NCBI RefSeq assembly: GCF_900142205.1
Contig: NZ_FRAA01000007.1
Location: 186,001 to 250,000 of the forward strand
DNA length: 64,000 nt
From: Reichenbachiella agariperforans
Lineage (GTDB): Bacteria; Bacteroidota; Bacteroidia; Cytophagales; Cyclobacteriaceae
Reading direction: 5' to 3'
The notes beneath the pieces are model-generated. The model had not been told where the DNA came from. It worked only from the letters and a program-made list of their open reading frames with translations, and ran no database searches. Positions within the stretch are counted from its first letter, which is position 1, and the number at the start of each line of letters is the position of its first letter. Both the position numbers and the translations under genes were made by a program. This document shows positions 8,057-17,631 of this stretch, piece by piece.

Positions 8057-10531
8057 TTATAGCGTTTGAATTGAGCTTTTTGCGGTGGTTAACTCATCTG
8101 CCTTCGCTTCAATTTTTATTTCTCCTTTCTCTCCTTTTTGAGACTGCACGATCAACATCAGTTGACCACTAAAGGCCTCCATTTTGTCTCCCTTGAAGCT
8201 TCGAAGCGAACGAGGGTTTCCATTGCCTACTGCAGCGATTGTGCCTGCTCCACTTACCTCAAACTGGATGAGGTGATCAGCATTGGGGACCAAATTACCC
8301 TCTTCATCTCTGATGCTCACTGTGACGAATGATAGGTCTTGGCCATCTGCATTGATTTGCGTTCGGTCTATGTCTAGTTGGATCTGAGTAGCTTCGCCTG
8401 CAGTAGACACTGATTTGCTAGCAACTTCTTGTCCATCGGTATAGGCGACCACCTTTAGGTCTCCTGGAGAGTAGGGCACTTCCCATGAGAGTCTGTACGG
8501 ACTCATATAGGTACCCTTGTCAAAGAAATGGAACTCGGCAGGGATCGGTGTTTTGTCCACTCCCTTCACTTTCTTTCCCATAGATTTTCCATTGACGAAT
8601 AGCTCTGCCTCTTCCGCATTGGTATAGGCATACACTGGGATTTTTTCTCCCTCTTTTCCTTCCCAGTTCCAGTGGGGTAGGAGATGAACCATAGGCTCTT
8701 TTGTCCATTGACTTTGGTAGAGGTAGTAGCGATCTTTTGGTAGTCCGACTAAATCTATAGGGGCGAAGTAGGATGAATGAGAAGGCCAGTCACCGTTCCA
8801 GTGGCCATTGGTAGAGTTGTCACGTCCGCCATAGGGTGTGGGCTCTCCTAGATAATCAAATCCAGTCCACATAAATTCACCCAGTGAGTGCGTATTGCGT
8901 TCTTGCTGTTCAAACTCTACATCTGGTGGGTATGCCCACGGAGGTCCCACGGTCCCGTCATAGCTGGAAACTTGCCCTGTTTCTTTGACTACATCAGCTT
9001 GGATAGGTAGGTGGTAGATGCCTCGGCTACTCGTTTGGGAGGAGGTTTCTGAGCCATATAGGATCATATCAGGGTACTGTTCTCTTAACTCTTTGAGCTG
9101 TAGAGGCCAGTAGTTGAGCCCTACTACGTCGACTTGAAACGCCAACTGGTTCTTGTAGGGTGCAGGATAGTAGTTGAACCCTATGGTGGTTTTACGACTA
9201 GGGTCTTCGTCGTGGCAAATAGCTGAGAGGTGCTTGGTTAGTTTCCAACCGTCTTTTTGCGACTGCTCTAGGATTTCATTGCCAATGCTCCACATGACGA
9301 CAGAGGGGTGGTTGCGGTCACGTTTGATCATATCTCTTAGATCACGTTCGTGCCATTCGTCAAAGAATAGGTTGTAGCCATTTTCTACTTTTCCTATCTT
9401 CCATTCATCAAAGGCTTCTACGATGACAAGAACGCCTTTTTTGTCACAAATCTCTAGCAATTCAGGTGAGGGAGGATTGTGACTTGTACGAATCGCATTG
9501 ACCCCCATGCTTTGTAGGATTTCAACTTGACGTTCGGTAGCTCTATAGTTGACTGCTGAGCCGAGGGGACCCAAATCGTGGTGCATACATACACCATTGA
9601 GCTGTACGCGCTCACCATTGACGAGTAGCCCTTCGTTGGTGGTGATTTCTATGTTTCGAATACCGAATGGTGTTTCATATCGATCAATGATTTGGTCTTG
9701 GTCTAGGATCTCCGATACTATTGTATAGAGGTAAGGTGAGTCGGGCTGCCAGAGCGATGGGGTATTGACCTGTAGTTCTGTCTCTAGTGTTATTTGCTCT
9801 GATTTAGATTGAATGCGCTGTGTCTTTGACTGGACCGTATTACCTTCTTGATCCAATAAGGTGGTTTTTAGTGTGACTTGTTTCGATGCTTGTGTATTTA
9901 GCTTGGTTTGAATTAGAACCACGGCTAGTGTACTTGTGATTTTGGGTGTAGTGATATAGGTTCCCCATTGTGCGATGTGAGTAGGGTCATTGTACTTGAT
10001 CCTTACGTTTCGGTATAGACCGGCGCCTGGGTACCACCTTGAACTAAGATCCTTTGGGTTGAGCCGAACGGCAATGACGTTTTTTTGTCCAAAGTTGACT
10101 TGATTGGTGATGTCAAACTCGAAACCAATGTAGCCAAATGGGCGATTACCGACTAGTTCTCCGTTGACCCAAACGTAGGCGTCATTCATAGCCCCATCAA
10201 ACTCGATGGAAATATTTTTTCCTTCCATACTGGGATCGATCTCAAAGGTTTTTCTATACCAGCCCATTCCAGTCACAGGGAGTCCTCCTGTACGTGCGTT
10301 GTGTTTTCTGTCGAATGGCCCAGCAATGGCCCAATCGTGCGGTAGGTTAACGATCTCCCAGTCAGTATCGTTGTAGTCGGTAGCTTGTGCTTCGAGTTCT
10401 CCTTTATGAAAGCGCCATCCGTCATTGAACGATTGGTCAGGAATGTGTGCGTTGCGCTCTTCTTTTTTACCACAGGCCAAAAGCAAACAGACCATGCCTA
10501 AGTAGAGTAATTTTCCAGTCTTTAAATGCAT
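8057..10531 (-). CDS. GH2 family beta-galactosidase-type lipoprotein
   Basis: 824 residues with a lipoprotein signal (MVCLLLACGKK, lipid Cys20). Order: sugar-binding jelly roll (about 30-180), Ig-like domain (about 190-295), TIM barrel with acid/base E419 in SIGNEI and nucleophile E495 in YGSE, a DUF4982-type Ig domain, and a C-terminal Ig-like domain (about 725-815). GH2 enzymes of this layout remove terminal beta-linked galactose or related sugars; in agar degraders they act on the galactose end of odd-numbered oligosaccharides. The true substrate is not shown by sequence. It is membrane-anchored, probably periplasmic or on the outer membrane. It stands alone, with its own terminator and a good -7 promoter motif 26 bp upstream. 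Its paralogue at 39004-41556 belongs to the AHG operon. Confidence 0.88.
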   Translation of the reverse strand: MHLKTGKLLYLGMVCLLLACGKKEERNAHIPDQSFNDGWRFHKGELEAQATDYNDTDWEIVNLPHDWAIAGPFDRKHNARTGGLPVTGMGWYRKTFEIDPSMEGKNISIEFDGAMNDAYVWVNGELVGNRPFGYIGFEFDITNQVNFGQKNVIAVRLNPKDLSSRWYPGAGLYRNVRIKYNDPTHIAQWGTYITTPKITSTLAVVLIQTKLNTQASKQVTLKTTLLDQEGNTVQSKTQRIQSKSEQITLETELQVNTPSLWQPDSPYLYTIVSEILDQDQIIDRYETPFGIRNIEITTNEGLLVNGERVQLNGVCMHHDLGPLGSAVNYRATERQVEILQSMGVNAIRTSHNPPSPELLEICDKKGVLVIVEAFDEWKIGKVENGYNLFFDEWHERDLRDMIKRDRNHPSVVMWSIGNEILEQSQKDGWKLTKHLSAICHDEDPSRKTTIGFNYYPAPYKNQLAFQVDVVGLNYWPLQLKELREQYPDMILYGSETSSQTSSRGIYHLPIQADVVKETGQVSSYDGTVGPPWAYPPDVEFEQQERNTHSLGEFMWTGFDYLGEPTPYGGRDNSTNGHWNGDWPSHSSYFAPIDLVGLPKDRYYLYQSQWTKEPMVHLLPHWNWEGKEGEKIPVYAYTNAEEAELFVNGKSMGKKVKGVDKTPIPAEFHFFDKGTYMSPYRLSWEVPYSPGDLKVVAYTDGQEVASKSVSTAGEATQIQLDIDRTQINADGQDLSFVTVSIRDEEGNLVPNADHLIQFEVSGAGTIAAVGNGNPRSLRSFKGDKMEAFSGQLMLIVQSQKGEKGEIKIEAKADELTTAKSSIQTL

Positions 10532-10556
10532 ATGCGTTTTATGAAATTGTTCTGTT

Positions 10557-10564
10557 CAAAAGTA
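10557..10564 (-). promoter_or_regulatory. Candidate Bacteroidota -7 element for the GH2 gene
   Basis: The minus strand reads TACTTTTG, a perfect match to the TAnnTTTG motif, 26 nt upstream of the GH2 ATG. No clear -33 element was found. One-mismatch versions (CAnnTTTG) also lie upstream of the GH16 genes (20488-20495 and 19346-19353, minus) and of the PSD1 gene (61495-61502, plus). Confidence 0.4.
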
Positions 10565-10710
10565 AAACCTTCATGGATTGTAGACGGGTTAGAAACGCAA
10601 GCAATCCCAAAGGGTAGGGGAAGGGATTGTGTTGAATATAAGGGGCAAATTGTCATAAGTGTTTTCTGTCTCCATATATAGGGAACTCAATCGCTATATT
10701 TTGAGATGAT

Positions 10711-13700
10711 TTGAAAATGAGCATGAGCGTGAAAATTACTATTAGCATCGTATTTGGCTTGAGCCTGTGTCTGCTGTGTGATCAGTTATGTGCACAGCGT
10801 TTTGAGAAAAGACAGTTGACTAGTCTAGAAAAGGTAGGTGGACAAAATGGAATAGCAGTGGCAGATTTTGATCAAGACGGTGATCTAGATGTGGTCATGG
10901 TCGAGCGTAGTGAACAGGCTCACCCTAGACGGGGAGGACGCACGGTTTTGCTGGCAAATCAGAACAATGGAAGTTTTTTGGATGTGACCGTGGAGAGCGG
11001 GATTAGTACGTATTACAACTATGGTAAAGAGGCAGAGTCAGACATGGGGACCAACAAAGGTGCGGCTTGGGCAGATTTTAACAATGATGGGTACCCCGAC
11101 TTGTTTTTAACCATGAAGAACCGTTGTTTTTTGTACAAGAATCTGGGAGGACACTTCATTGATATGACCGAACAAGCGGGCTTGCCTAGAATCGACACTT
11201 GTAATAATGCAGGATCGGCATGGTTGGATTATGATAATGATGGATTGCTGGATGTTTTTGTGAGTAAATATGGAGGCTGCAGCAGCAACCGTCTCTTTCA
11301 CAACAACGGCAATGAGACCTTTACAGAAGTGTCTGAGGCGGCTGGCGTAGGTGGTGAGCAACTGCATACTTGGATGGCACTACCAGTAGATCACAACGAG
11401 GATGGTTGGATGGATCTGTTGGTGATCAATGAGTTTTCTACACCGAATGAGTTGTTTATCAATCAACAGGATGGGAGCTTTATGGATGAAGCCACGGATG
11501 CCAATATCCTTGATATCGAAGATAGCATGGGGAGCGATTTAGGAGATGTGGATGGAGACGGAGATTTGGACGTATATATTACCAGCAATGGCCTAAGTTC
11601 ACTGTTTATAAAAGAAGGTAATGCCTACATCGATCGATCAGGAAGTTTGGGGACTGGAAACGCAGGTTGGGGGTGGGCAACTCGGTTTTTTGACTTTGAC
11701 CTGGATACAGATTTAGATATTTTGGCTGTCAATGGCTACATAGATACCTATGTAGAAACCAGCCGTCTGTTTGAGAATCAGTTGGCACAGGGAGAGTTGC
11801 GATTTCAAGATGTAGCGCTCAATAACGAGATGACAAGGAAGGGAGTTTCTTTCGGGAGCGAGGTATTCGACTATGACAATGATGGAGACCTAGACTTGAT
11901 AGAGGGCAATGCCTATGGTAGCCCCCAGTTTTTTGAGAACAGAACAATTGAGCAAGCTGATTTAGCCAAGCATTGGCTTCAGATCGAATTGGTAGGAGTT
12001 GTCGCCAACCGGGATGCATATGGAGCGGTGGTTTCGGTGACTCATGCATCGAATACGTGGACAGGTAGCAATCATGGCGTTGGTTTTCTGTCTCAGAGTA
12101 AAAGACCTATTCATTTTGGGTTCGGAGAATATTCTGGCGTAGTAGATGTAGTGGTTCGCTGGCCTGGGGGGGCTGAACAAAGCTTTCGATCTGTTGGTTT
12201 GGACCAATTTGTTAGGATCACAGAGGGAGACGATGACGTGGAGGTTTTGATGAGAGAATCCAGCACCAAGCCTATGGGATGTACAGACCCACATGCGTGC
12301 AACTACGATGACAAGGCTGTACAAAATGATGGCAGCTGCGAGTATTTGCCACAGCCCGAAATTATTGGAGAAACTCAGTCCCGTCCTTTGTCTAGGAGCG
12401 TTTATGGCGTGCAGAATGCTGTAGGAGATTTTGATTGGCAGTGGGGGTGTACGCAGGGTAAAATAGTGAATGGTCAAGGCACACCGCAGATAGAAGTAGA
12501 GTGGGGAGTGGCTGAGCAAGCAGAGATAATGCTTACCCAAATTGGAGAATGTCATAGTGAGTCAGCAAGACTCGGTGTCTCGCTAGATGTGCAGTCTAGT
12601 ATAGAAGGGAATCACTCGGTCGCCCGATTATGGAATGAACTGTTATTGGGAGCGATTAGGAAAGACTATGCTCGACCTACAGTGCATGCCCGAAATCTGT
12701 TTCATACGTCTGTCGTGATGTACGATGTATGGGCAGCTGTCACAGGGCAGGGGCAACCTTACTTTTTGGGTAATCAATGGGGGAATTATCAATTGCCTTT
12801 CGAAGGGTTTGCCACAGCGGATCAAACTCTAGATGCTCACAAGGCAATCAGCTACGCCATGTATAGGTTGCTGACACATCGTTTCAAGGATTCGCCGGGT
12901 GCCGAGCAATCTTTGGCGAGTTTTGATGAACTTATGGCTGCACTGGGTTATGATCCGAGTTTTCTGTCTACGGATTATCATTTGGGTGATGCTGGTGCCT
13001 TGGGCAACTATGTAGCGCAAGGTATGATCGCATTTGGACTTCAGGATGGATCGAATGAATTGAACAACTATGCCAATCGGTATTATCGACCAGTCAATGA
13101 TCCGATGAATCCTTTTGAGTCTGAGAGTATTTTAGGAATAAACCCGAACCGTTGGCAACCCTTAGCCATTAACGGGTTCATAGACCAGAGTGGAAACAAT
13201 CAAGAAGGAGGGGCAGCTAAATTTTTGAGTCCAGAGTGGGGACGTGTCCAGCCATTTGCACTCAACGAATCAGATCTTAGTGTTAAGAGTGGATCAACGA
13301 ACGACTATTGGGTGTATCATGATCCCGGCAGTCCACCACTACTGACGTCTACAGAGAAACAAGAGTATCAATGGGGTTTTTCGATGGTGTCGGTATGGGG
13401 TGGTCATCTAGACCCGAGTGATGGAGTCATGTGGGATATATCACCAGGAGGAATTGGTAATGTAGCACTAGAGTCTATTCCAAGTAGTTTTGAAGAATAC
13501 GATCAATTCTATGCCTATCAAGACGGAGGGGATACTGGGCTGGGACGAGAGACTAATCCTGTCACAGGAGCAGCCTACAAGCCCAATCGGGTACCTAGGG
13601 GAGATTATACTAGAGTGTTGGCGGAGTTTTGGGCTGATGGGCCAGACTCTGAAACTCCGCCGGGACATTGGTTTACTCTTCTCAATTATGTCCATGATCA

Positions 13701-14712
13701 TGAGCAGTTTGAGGCGAAAATGGAAGGGATAGGGGAAACATTAGCCCCTTTAGAGTGGGATGTGAAAGCCTATTTTGCACTTGGAGGAGCCATGCACGAT
13801 GCAGCGATTGCTGCCTGGGGGATCAAGGGATGGTACGATTATGTGAGACCTGTCACGGCCATTAGGTATATGGCTGAGAGAGGGCAGAGCAGTGATGTAG
13901 CTAAGGCCAATTATCACGAAAGGGGGATGCCGTTGGTAGCAGGGAGGATAGAACTGATAGAAGAGGGTGACCCCTTGGCTGGAGATCAGGGAGAGAATTT
14001 GGGTCAGATTAAACTTTACTCTTGGAGAGGTCATAACCGGGTATCTGACCCAGCCACAGATGTCGCTGGAGCAGGATGGATTCTAGCGAAGGAGTGGTGG
14101 CCTTATCAGAGGCCTTCTTTTGTGACGCCTCCATTTGCAGGGTACATATCTGGGCATTCTACTTATTCGCGCGCAGCTGCGGAAGTACTGACACGGTTGA
14201 CAGGTAGTTCTTATTTTCCAGGAGGAATGGGTGTTTTCATAGCCAAAAAAGATGAGTTCTTGGTGTTTGAGAAAGGGCCAAGTGTGGATGTCGCGTTGCA
14301 GTGGGCGACATATCAAGATGCGTCTGATCAGTGTAGTTTATCTCGGATATGGGGAGGGATTCATCCACCAGCGGATGATATACCCGGTAGAAAAATAGGC
14401 GCACTGATAGGAAATCGAAGTTTCGAGAAGGCCAAGACCTATTTTAATTCTACTTTGCTGGCATCTGAGCAGCAAGAGAAGGCTAAGTATTTTAGTCCGT
14501 TTCCTAACCCTGTTCACTCAGGAGACCAGATCACCCTGCCTGGATATGGTGGAGAATTCTTGACAGTCTATGATATGATGGGACGAAAAGTATATGACGG
14601 ATATACCGAAGGTTCGAAAGAGGGACACTCGTCAGTGGATTTGACTGGAGTGGAAAAAGGACTGTATATCTTTGCAGTCGGGAAAGAAAAATATAAAATC
14701 CTGATTGAATAA
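10711..14712 (+). CDS. FG-GAP/UnbV propeller fused to a vanadium-dependent haloperoxidase domain, T9SS-exported
   Basis: 1333 residues. Signal peptide to about residue 29. FG-GAP/VCBS Ca-binding repeats (DFDQDGDLDV, DFNNDGYPDL, DVDGDGDLDV, DYDNDGDLDL) run to about 410, then an ASPIC/UnbV domain (about 415-515). A Cys-containing linker starts GCTDPHACNYDD at about 523. From about 632 to 1250 there is a helical vanadium haloperoxidase-type domain. Its vanadate-site pattern is complete: K1039-x6-R1046-P, S1147-G-H1149, and S-R1212-x5-H1218, with the same K-to-R and R-to-H spacing as known vanadium chloroperoxidases. A T9SS tail (FNPVHSG-type, about 1260-1333) follows. Predicted role: extracellular halide oxidation or, less likely, phosphatase activity. 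The LacI gene starts 2 bp after the stop, so the two are coupled. Confidence 0.85.
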   Translation: MKMSMSVKITISIVFGLSLCLLCDQLCAQRFEKRQLTSLEKVGGQNGIAVADFDQDGDLDVVMVERSEQAHPRRGGRTVLLANQNNGSFLDVTVESGISTYYNYGKEAESDMGTNKGAAWADFNNDGYPDLFLTMKNRCFLYKNLGGHFIDMTEQAGLPRIDTCNNAGSAWLDYDNDGLLDVFVSKYGGCSSNRLFHNNGNETFTEVSEAAGVGGEQLHTWMALPVDHNEDGWMDLLVINEFSTPNELFINQQDGSFMDEATDANILDIEDSMGSDLGDVDGDGDLDVYITSNGLSSLFIKEGNAYIDRSGSLGTGNAGWGWATRFFDFDLDTDLDILAVNGYIDTYVETSRLFENQLAQGELRFQDVALNNEMTRKGVSFGSEVFDYDNDGDLDLIEGNAYGSPQFFENRTIEQADLAKHWLQIELVGVVANRDAYGAVVSVTHASNTWTGSNHGVGFLSQSKRPIHFGFGEYSGVVDVVVRWPGGAEQSFRSVGLDQFVRITEGDDDVEVLMRESSTKPMGCTDPHACNYDDKAVQNDGSCEYLPQPEIIGETQSRPLSRSVYGVQNAVGDFDWQWGCTQGKIVNGQGTPQIEVEWGVAEQAEIMLTQIGECHSESARLGVSLDVQSSIEGNHSVARLWNELLLGAIRKDYARPTVHARNLFHTSVVMYDVWAAVTGQGQPYFLGNQWGNYQLPFEGFATADQTLDAHKAISYAMYRLLTHRFKDSPGAEQSLASFDELMAALGYDPSFLSTDYHLGDAGALGNYVAQGMIAFGLQDGSNELNNYANRYYRPVNDPMNPFESESILGINPNRWQPLAINGFIDQSGNNQEGGAAKFLSPEWGRVQPFALNESDLSVKSGSTNDYWVYHDPGSPPLLTSTEKQEYQWGFSMVSVWGGHLDPSDGVMWDISPGGIGNVALESIPSSFEEYDQFYAYQDGGDTGLGRETNPVTGAAYKPNRVPRGDYTRVLAEFWADGPDSETPPGHWFTLLNYVHDHEQFEAKMEGIGETLAPLEWDVKAYFALGGAMHDAAIAAWGIKGWYDYVRPVTAIRYMAERGQSSDVAKANYHERGMPLVAGRIELIEEGDPLAGDQGENLGQIKLYSWRGHNRVSDPATDVAGAGWILAKEWWPYQRPSFVTPPFAGYISGHSTYSRAAAEVLTRLTGSSYFPGGMGVFIAKKDEFLVFEKGPSVDVALQWATYQDASDQCSLSRIWGGIHPPADDIPGRKIGALIGNRSFEKAKTYFNSTLLASEQQEKAKYFSPFPNPVHSGDQITLPGYGGEFLTVYDMMGRKVYDGYTEGSKEGHSSVDLTGVEKGLYIFAVGKEKYKILIE

Positions 14713-14714
14713 TC

Positions 14715-15746
14715 ATGCACAAAGGCCGTATCAATATTAAGGACATAGCTAAGGCATTAGGAGTTGCTCCTTCTACCGTGTCGCGGGCATTGAGTAATCA
14801 AGGCAGGGTTAGCCCAAAAACCAAAGCGTCTATCATGGAACTTGCAGAAAAATGGGGGTATCGACCCAATCCATTTGCCCGAAATCTGCAAAAAAACAAA
14901 TCAGGTTTGATAGGGCTCATTCTACCAGAGTTTACCCATCATTATTTTGCCAAAGTCCTTTCTGGGGTCAATAAAATCATCAATCAAAGTGACTATCGCT
15001 TGATTATCAATGTGCATGAGGGGAGTGTGGAAAAGGAAAAAGAGATCGTGAAGATGCTAAGCGAAATGCATGTAGATGGTGTACTGGCTTCTTATGCTCG
15101 TGAAACTGACGATTTCGAACATTATTTATCATTGATAGAAGAGGAAGTGCCTTTGGTGTTTGTAGATAGAATGTGTGAAGACTTAGATGCGTCCTATGTG
15201 ATCAGCGATGATTTTGATGGCAGCCGTTTGGCGATTGATCACTTGGTTCAGTCTGGTGCTCGTAGGATCGCTTATATTTCAGGGCCAGATCGTTTGTCTA
15301 CGACCTTTACGCGCCTCACGGGGTATAAGGAAGTCATGAACAAACATAGTCTGCCACACCCTGATCATTGGGTGCTGCCTACCAATGGTTCGGACTGGAC
15401 GGAACAGCTTGAGCACCTGGTGATGAATGAAAACATCGATGCACTGTTGGCTTACAGCGATTATCTGGCTTTTGATGCAGTACAAGTACTGAGAAGACTA
15501 GGGAAACGGGTGCCTGAAGATGTGGCAGTGGTAGGATTTGCTGACGAACCTATAGCCAGTTACATGACTCCTCAGCTCACTTCTGTGCACCAACCCGCAT
15601 TCGAAATGGGGCAAAAGGCCGCAGGGATTTTGTTGGACGAGTTGTCCAATCCCTCACAGGCCATTTCGTCACTTGTACTACCCAATCAATTGATTGCCAG
15701 GGACTCTACCAAATCTGATCACTCTCGTCTCCACAAGACGGGTTGA
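14715..15746 (+). CDS. LacI-family transcriptional regulator
   Basis: 343 residues. The N-terminal LacI helix-turn-helix is clear (IKDIAKALGVAPSTVSRALS), followed by the hinge (GYRPNPFARNLQ) and a periplasmic-binding-protein-like effector domain (about 60-335, with RRIAYISGP and VAVVGFADEP). The start is 2 bp after the haloperoxidase-fusion stop, so it is likely co-transcribed with it. LacI repressors usually respond to a small sugar or sugar phosphate. Here the effector could be a galactan breakdown product, but which gene set it controls is not visible. No obvious palindromic LacI operator was found right upstream of the fusion gene. Confidence 0.9.
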   Translation: MHKGRINIKDIAKALGVAPSTVSRALSNQGRVSPKTKASIMELAEKWGYRPNPFARNLQKNKSGLIGLILPEFTHHYFAKVLSGVNKIINQSDYRLIINVHEGSVEKEKEIVKMLSEMHVDGVLASYARETDDFEHYLSLIEEEVPLVFVDRMCEDLDASYVISDDFDGSRLAIDHLVQSGARRIAYISGPDRLSTTFTRLTGYKEVMNKHSLPHPDHWVLPTNGSDWTEQLEHLVMNENIDALLAYSDYLAFDAVQVLRRLGKRVPEDVAVVGFADEPIASYMTPQLTSVHQPAFEMGQKAAGILLDELSNPSQAISSLVLPNQLIARDSTKSDHSRLHKTG

Positions 15747-15770
15747 TAGATGGACTTTTTTAGGCTCGTT

Positions 15771-16187
15771 TTAGTTAACAGACTTTTTTTCTTCGCCCCA
15801 AAAGTCCAGCGTGAGCAGGTCTGCCATTAGTGGTTTGTTTTTGTCCACAACCTCCATATGGGCTGGATGTGGTAGGTATGCATCTCTAGCAGCTTCATCC
15901 TCGAATGTTAATATGTAGCAATGAGTGAAGCCTTTGCTAAAACCTTCCACACTTATGTCATCACCACCCTCAAACTTGATTAACCCTGGGATTTTGTTTT
16001 CGAGTGCTTTAAAATACTGTATGGCTTGTGTTTGATCTTGAATGGAAACACCTTCTTTGAAGGTAAATGCTACTACATGTCTGAGTACCTTTTGTGTTTC
16101 GACCTTGTCTGAATGACAAGAGCAAAGAATTGTAGTGCTAATAAGGAGACTGAAAATAATTGAATGTGATAAAATTGAGCTTTTCAT
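15771..16187 (-). CDS. Dabb-domain (stress-response A/B barrel) lipoprotein
   Basis: 138 residues. Lipoprotein-type signal (ISTTILCSCHS), then a Dabb ferredoxin-like domain (LRHVVAFTFKEGVS ... FTHCYILTFEDEAARDAYLPHPAH). Dabb proteins are small dimeric barrels; most have unknown roles, and some bind or cyclise small aromatic or polyketide molecules. It follows the secreted propeller gene by 32 bp on the same strand and is convergent with the LacI gene. An exported Dabb protein is unusual, since most are cytoplasmic. Function not assigned. Confidence 0.8.
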   Translation of the reverse strand: MKSSILSHSIIFSLLISTTILCSCHSDKVETQKVLRHVVAFTFKEGVSIQDQTQAIQYFKALENKIPGLIKFEGGDDISVEGFSKGFTHCYILTFEDEAARDAYLPHPAHMEVVDKNKPLMADLLTLDFWGEEKKSVN

Positions 16188-16219
16188 TTGGAAGATGTTC
16201 TATGTGATTGTTTTTTAAT

Positions 16220-17407
16220 TTATTGTTTGTCTAGGCGATACGAAACCATTGTTTTTCCATCTACGGATCCTGCAAAGAGAAAGAGTTGGCCGTCAATTTT
16301 GTAACCTGTCAAACCGTAGTATATTGGGAAACCTGTTTCTATTTTCCCTGCATCACTCAATCTACCATTTTGATTAATCATGCACAGTTGAATGCTTTGG
16401 TCGTCTCGTGTAGCTGCAGCAATCAGGTCAAAATTTTGGTTGTAGGGCAGTCGATGCAAGCGAGTTTGCCCCTGGATTAAAGTCTCATTGTTATCAATGA
16501 AAGCAGATCGTGGTACAAGTTGGCCTTGATTGTTGACCCAAAAAACGGTGATGGCATCACCATGATAGTAGTAGGAGTGGCGGTCTTTTACCCATGGTGT
16601 AGGTTGATAGTAACTGTGGTGTCGGTGTCCGACTATTACGTAGTTCCAGCCTTTTATGGTTGTAGAAATAACAGGATAGGTTCCGTTGAGAAATAGATTA
16701 TTGTCGTCTGGAATATTGCTAATGTTTTCAAATTGCCCATTTTCAAAAATTCTCCAACTACTCAATCCATTGTCTTGGAAACCTCCGGTAAGTAAGTAGG
16801 TTTTGCCATCAATTACGTGCAAGGACATACCTATGATTCCATCAGTAAAGATGGAATCAGTGTCAGCCATGGATTGGATATGCTCTAAATCCCCTTCAGG
16901 AGTAATCTTAAATGAACTTAGGCCAGGTGTTTTTTCTAATCCACCGACAAAAAGATAGGCGTTGTCTTTCATGTGGATCACTTGTAGTGTAATGACTATA
17001 CCGAGGTAGGTCGTGTCAGTATCTTTTGTGACGGAGAGAGACTGAAGTCGACCATTGGCTTTGATTTCGAACACTTCGACTGCATTTCCACCTTTTAGAC
17101 CAGCAAAGAGCAAGTCTTTCCCATGTACTGTGTCGCTTATTAAGCCCCGGACTGTTTTTTTGCCACCAGAAACTTCATAGCTTTCTATTGCTTTCATTTC
17201 GCCCTTCTGGTTGATGGCGAATAGATCTATCTGATTGCCATCACCAGCGCTGTAAAGGAAGTGTCCTTGTTTGGTTTGGTGTATCGTGTTTGTAACTGTG
17301 TTGAATGATGTTTCAACTTTATTTACAGTTTGTATGTCGAATTTTGGCTGGCTTAAAGTCATGGAGCATATCGCCATGCTCAGAACAAATAGGATTACAA
17401 ATTTCAT
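16220..17407 (-). CDS. Secreted lactonase-like beta-propeller protein
   Basis: 395 residues with a signal peptide (MKFVILFVLSMAICSMTLSQ). The mature chain is made of repeated blades with small motifs such as DLFAINQKGEMKAIESY, VEVFEIKANGRLQSL and LSSFKITPEGDLEHIQSM. This resembles the 7-bladed 6-phosphogluconolactonase-like (PF10282-type) propellers, although a His-rich stretch (VGHRHHSYYQPTPWVKDRHS) is not typical. Enzymatic activity is uncertain. It is probably co-transcribed with the downstream Dabb gene; the Crp-type regulator gene lies 224 bp upstream on the same strand. Confidence 0.65.
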   Translation of the reverse strand: MKFVILFVLSMAICSMTLSQPKFDIQTVNKVETSFNTVTNTIHQTKQGHFLYSAGDGNQIDLFAINQKGEMKAIESYEVSGGKKTVRGLISDTVHGKDLLFAGLKGGNAVEVFEIKANGRLQSLSVTKDTDTTYLGIVITLQVIHMKDNAYLFVGGLEKTPGLSSFKITPEGDLEHIQSMADTDSIFTDGIIGMSLHVIDGKTYLLTGGFQDNGLSSWRIFENGQFENISNIPDDNNLFLNGTYPVISTTIKGWNYVIVGHRHHSYYQPTPWVKDRHSYYYHGDAITVFWVNNQGQLVPRSAFIDNNETLIQGQTRLHRLPYNQNFDLIAAATRDDQSIQLCMINQNGRLSDAGKIETGFPIYYGLTGYKIDGQLFLFAGSVDGKTMVSYRLDKQ

Positions 17408-17631
17408 GTGTTATAAGATTGATTATGCGGCCCTGTGAGGGGTAGTATTGTTTTCTAGCGTTTCCGTTGATTCGCCTGAGCTTGATCAGCTGGAGATTCA
17501 AATAATAGATTGGTGAAAAGTAGGATGTGGAATAATGCTTTCATTGTCACGAGCTGTTTTTCTCCAATTCTATTTCTGCAAAACTGACTGATACCGAAAA
17601 CAATTTTCTTGAACTAGTTTAAGAAATAAGC

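Noticed and set aside
11962-12555. 197-residue minus-strand frame
   Set aside because: Antisense to the intact FG-GAP/haloperoxidase gene; low-complexity composition without a domain.
17455-17544. 29-residue minus-strand peptide starting MKALFHILLF
   Set aside because: It looks like a signal-peptide start but stops after 29 codons; it could be a decayed gene, but the support is too thin.
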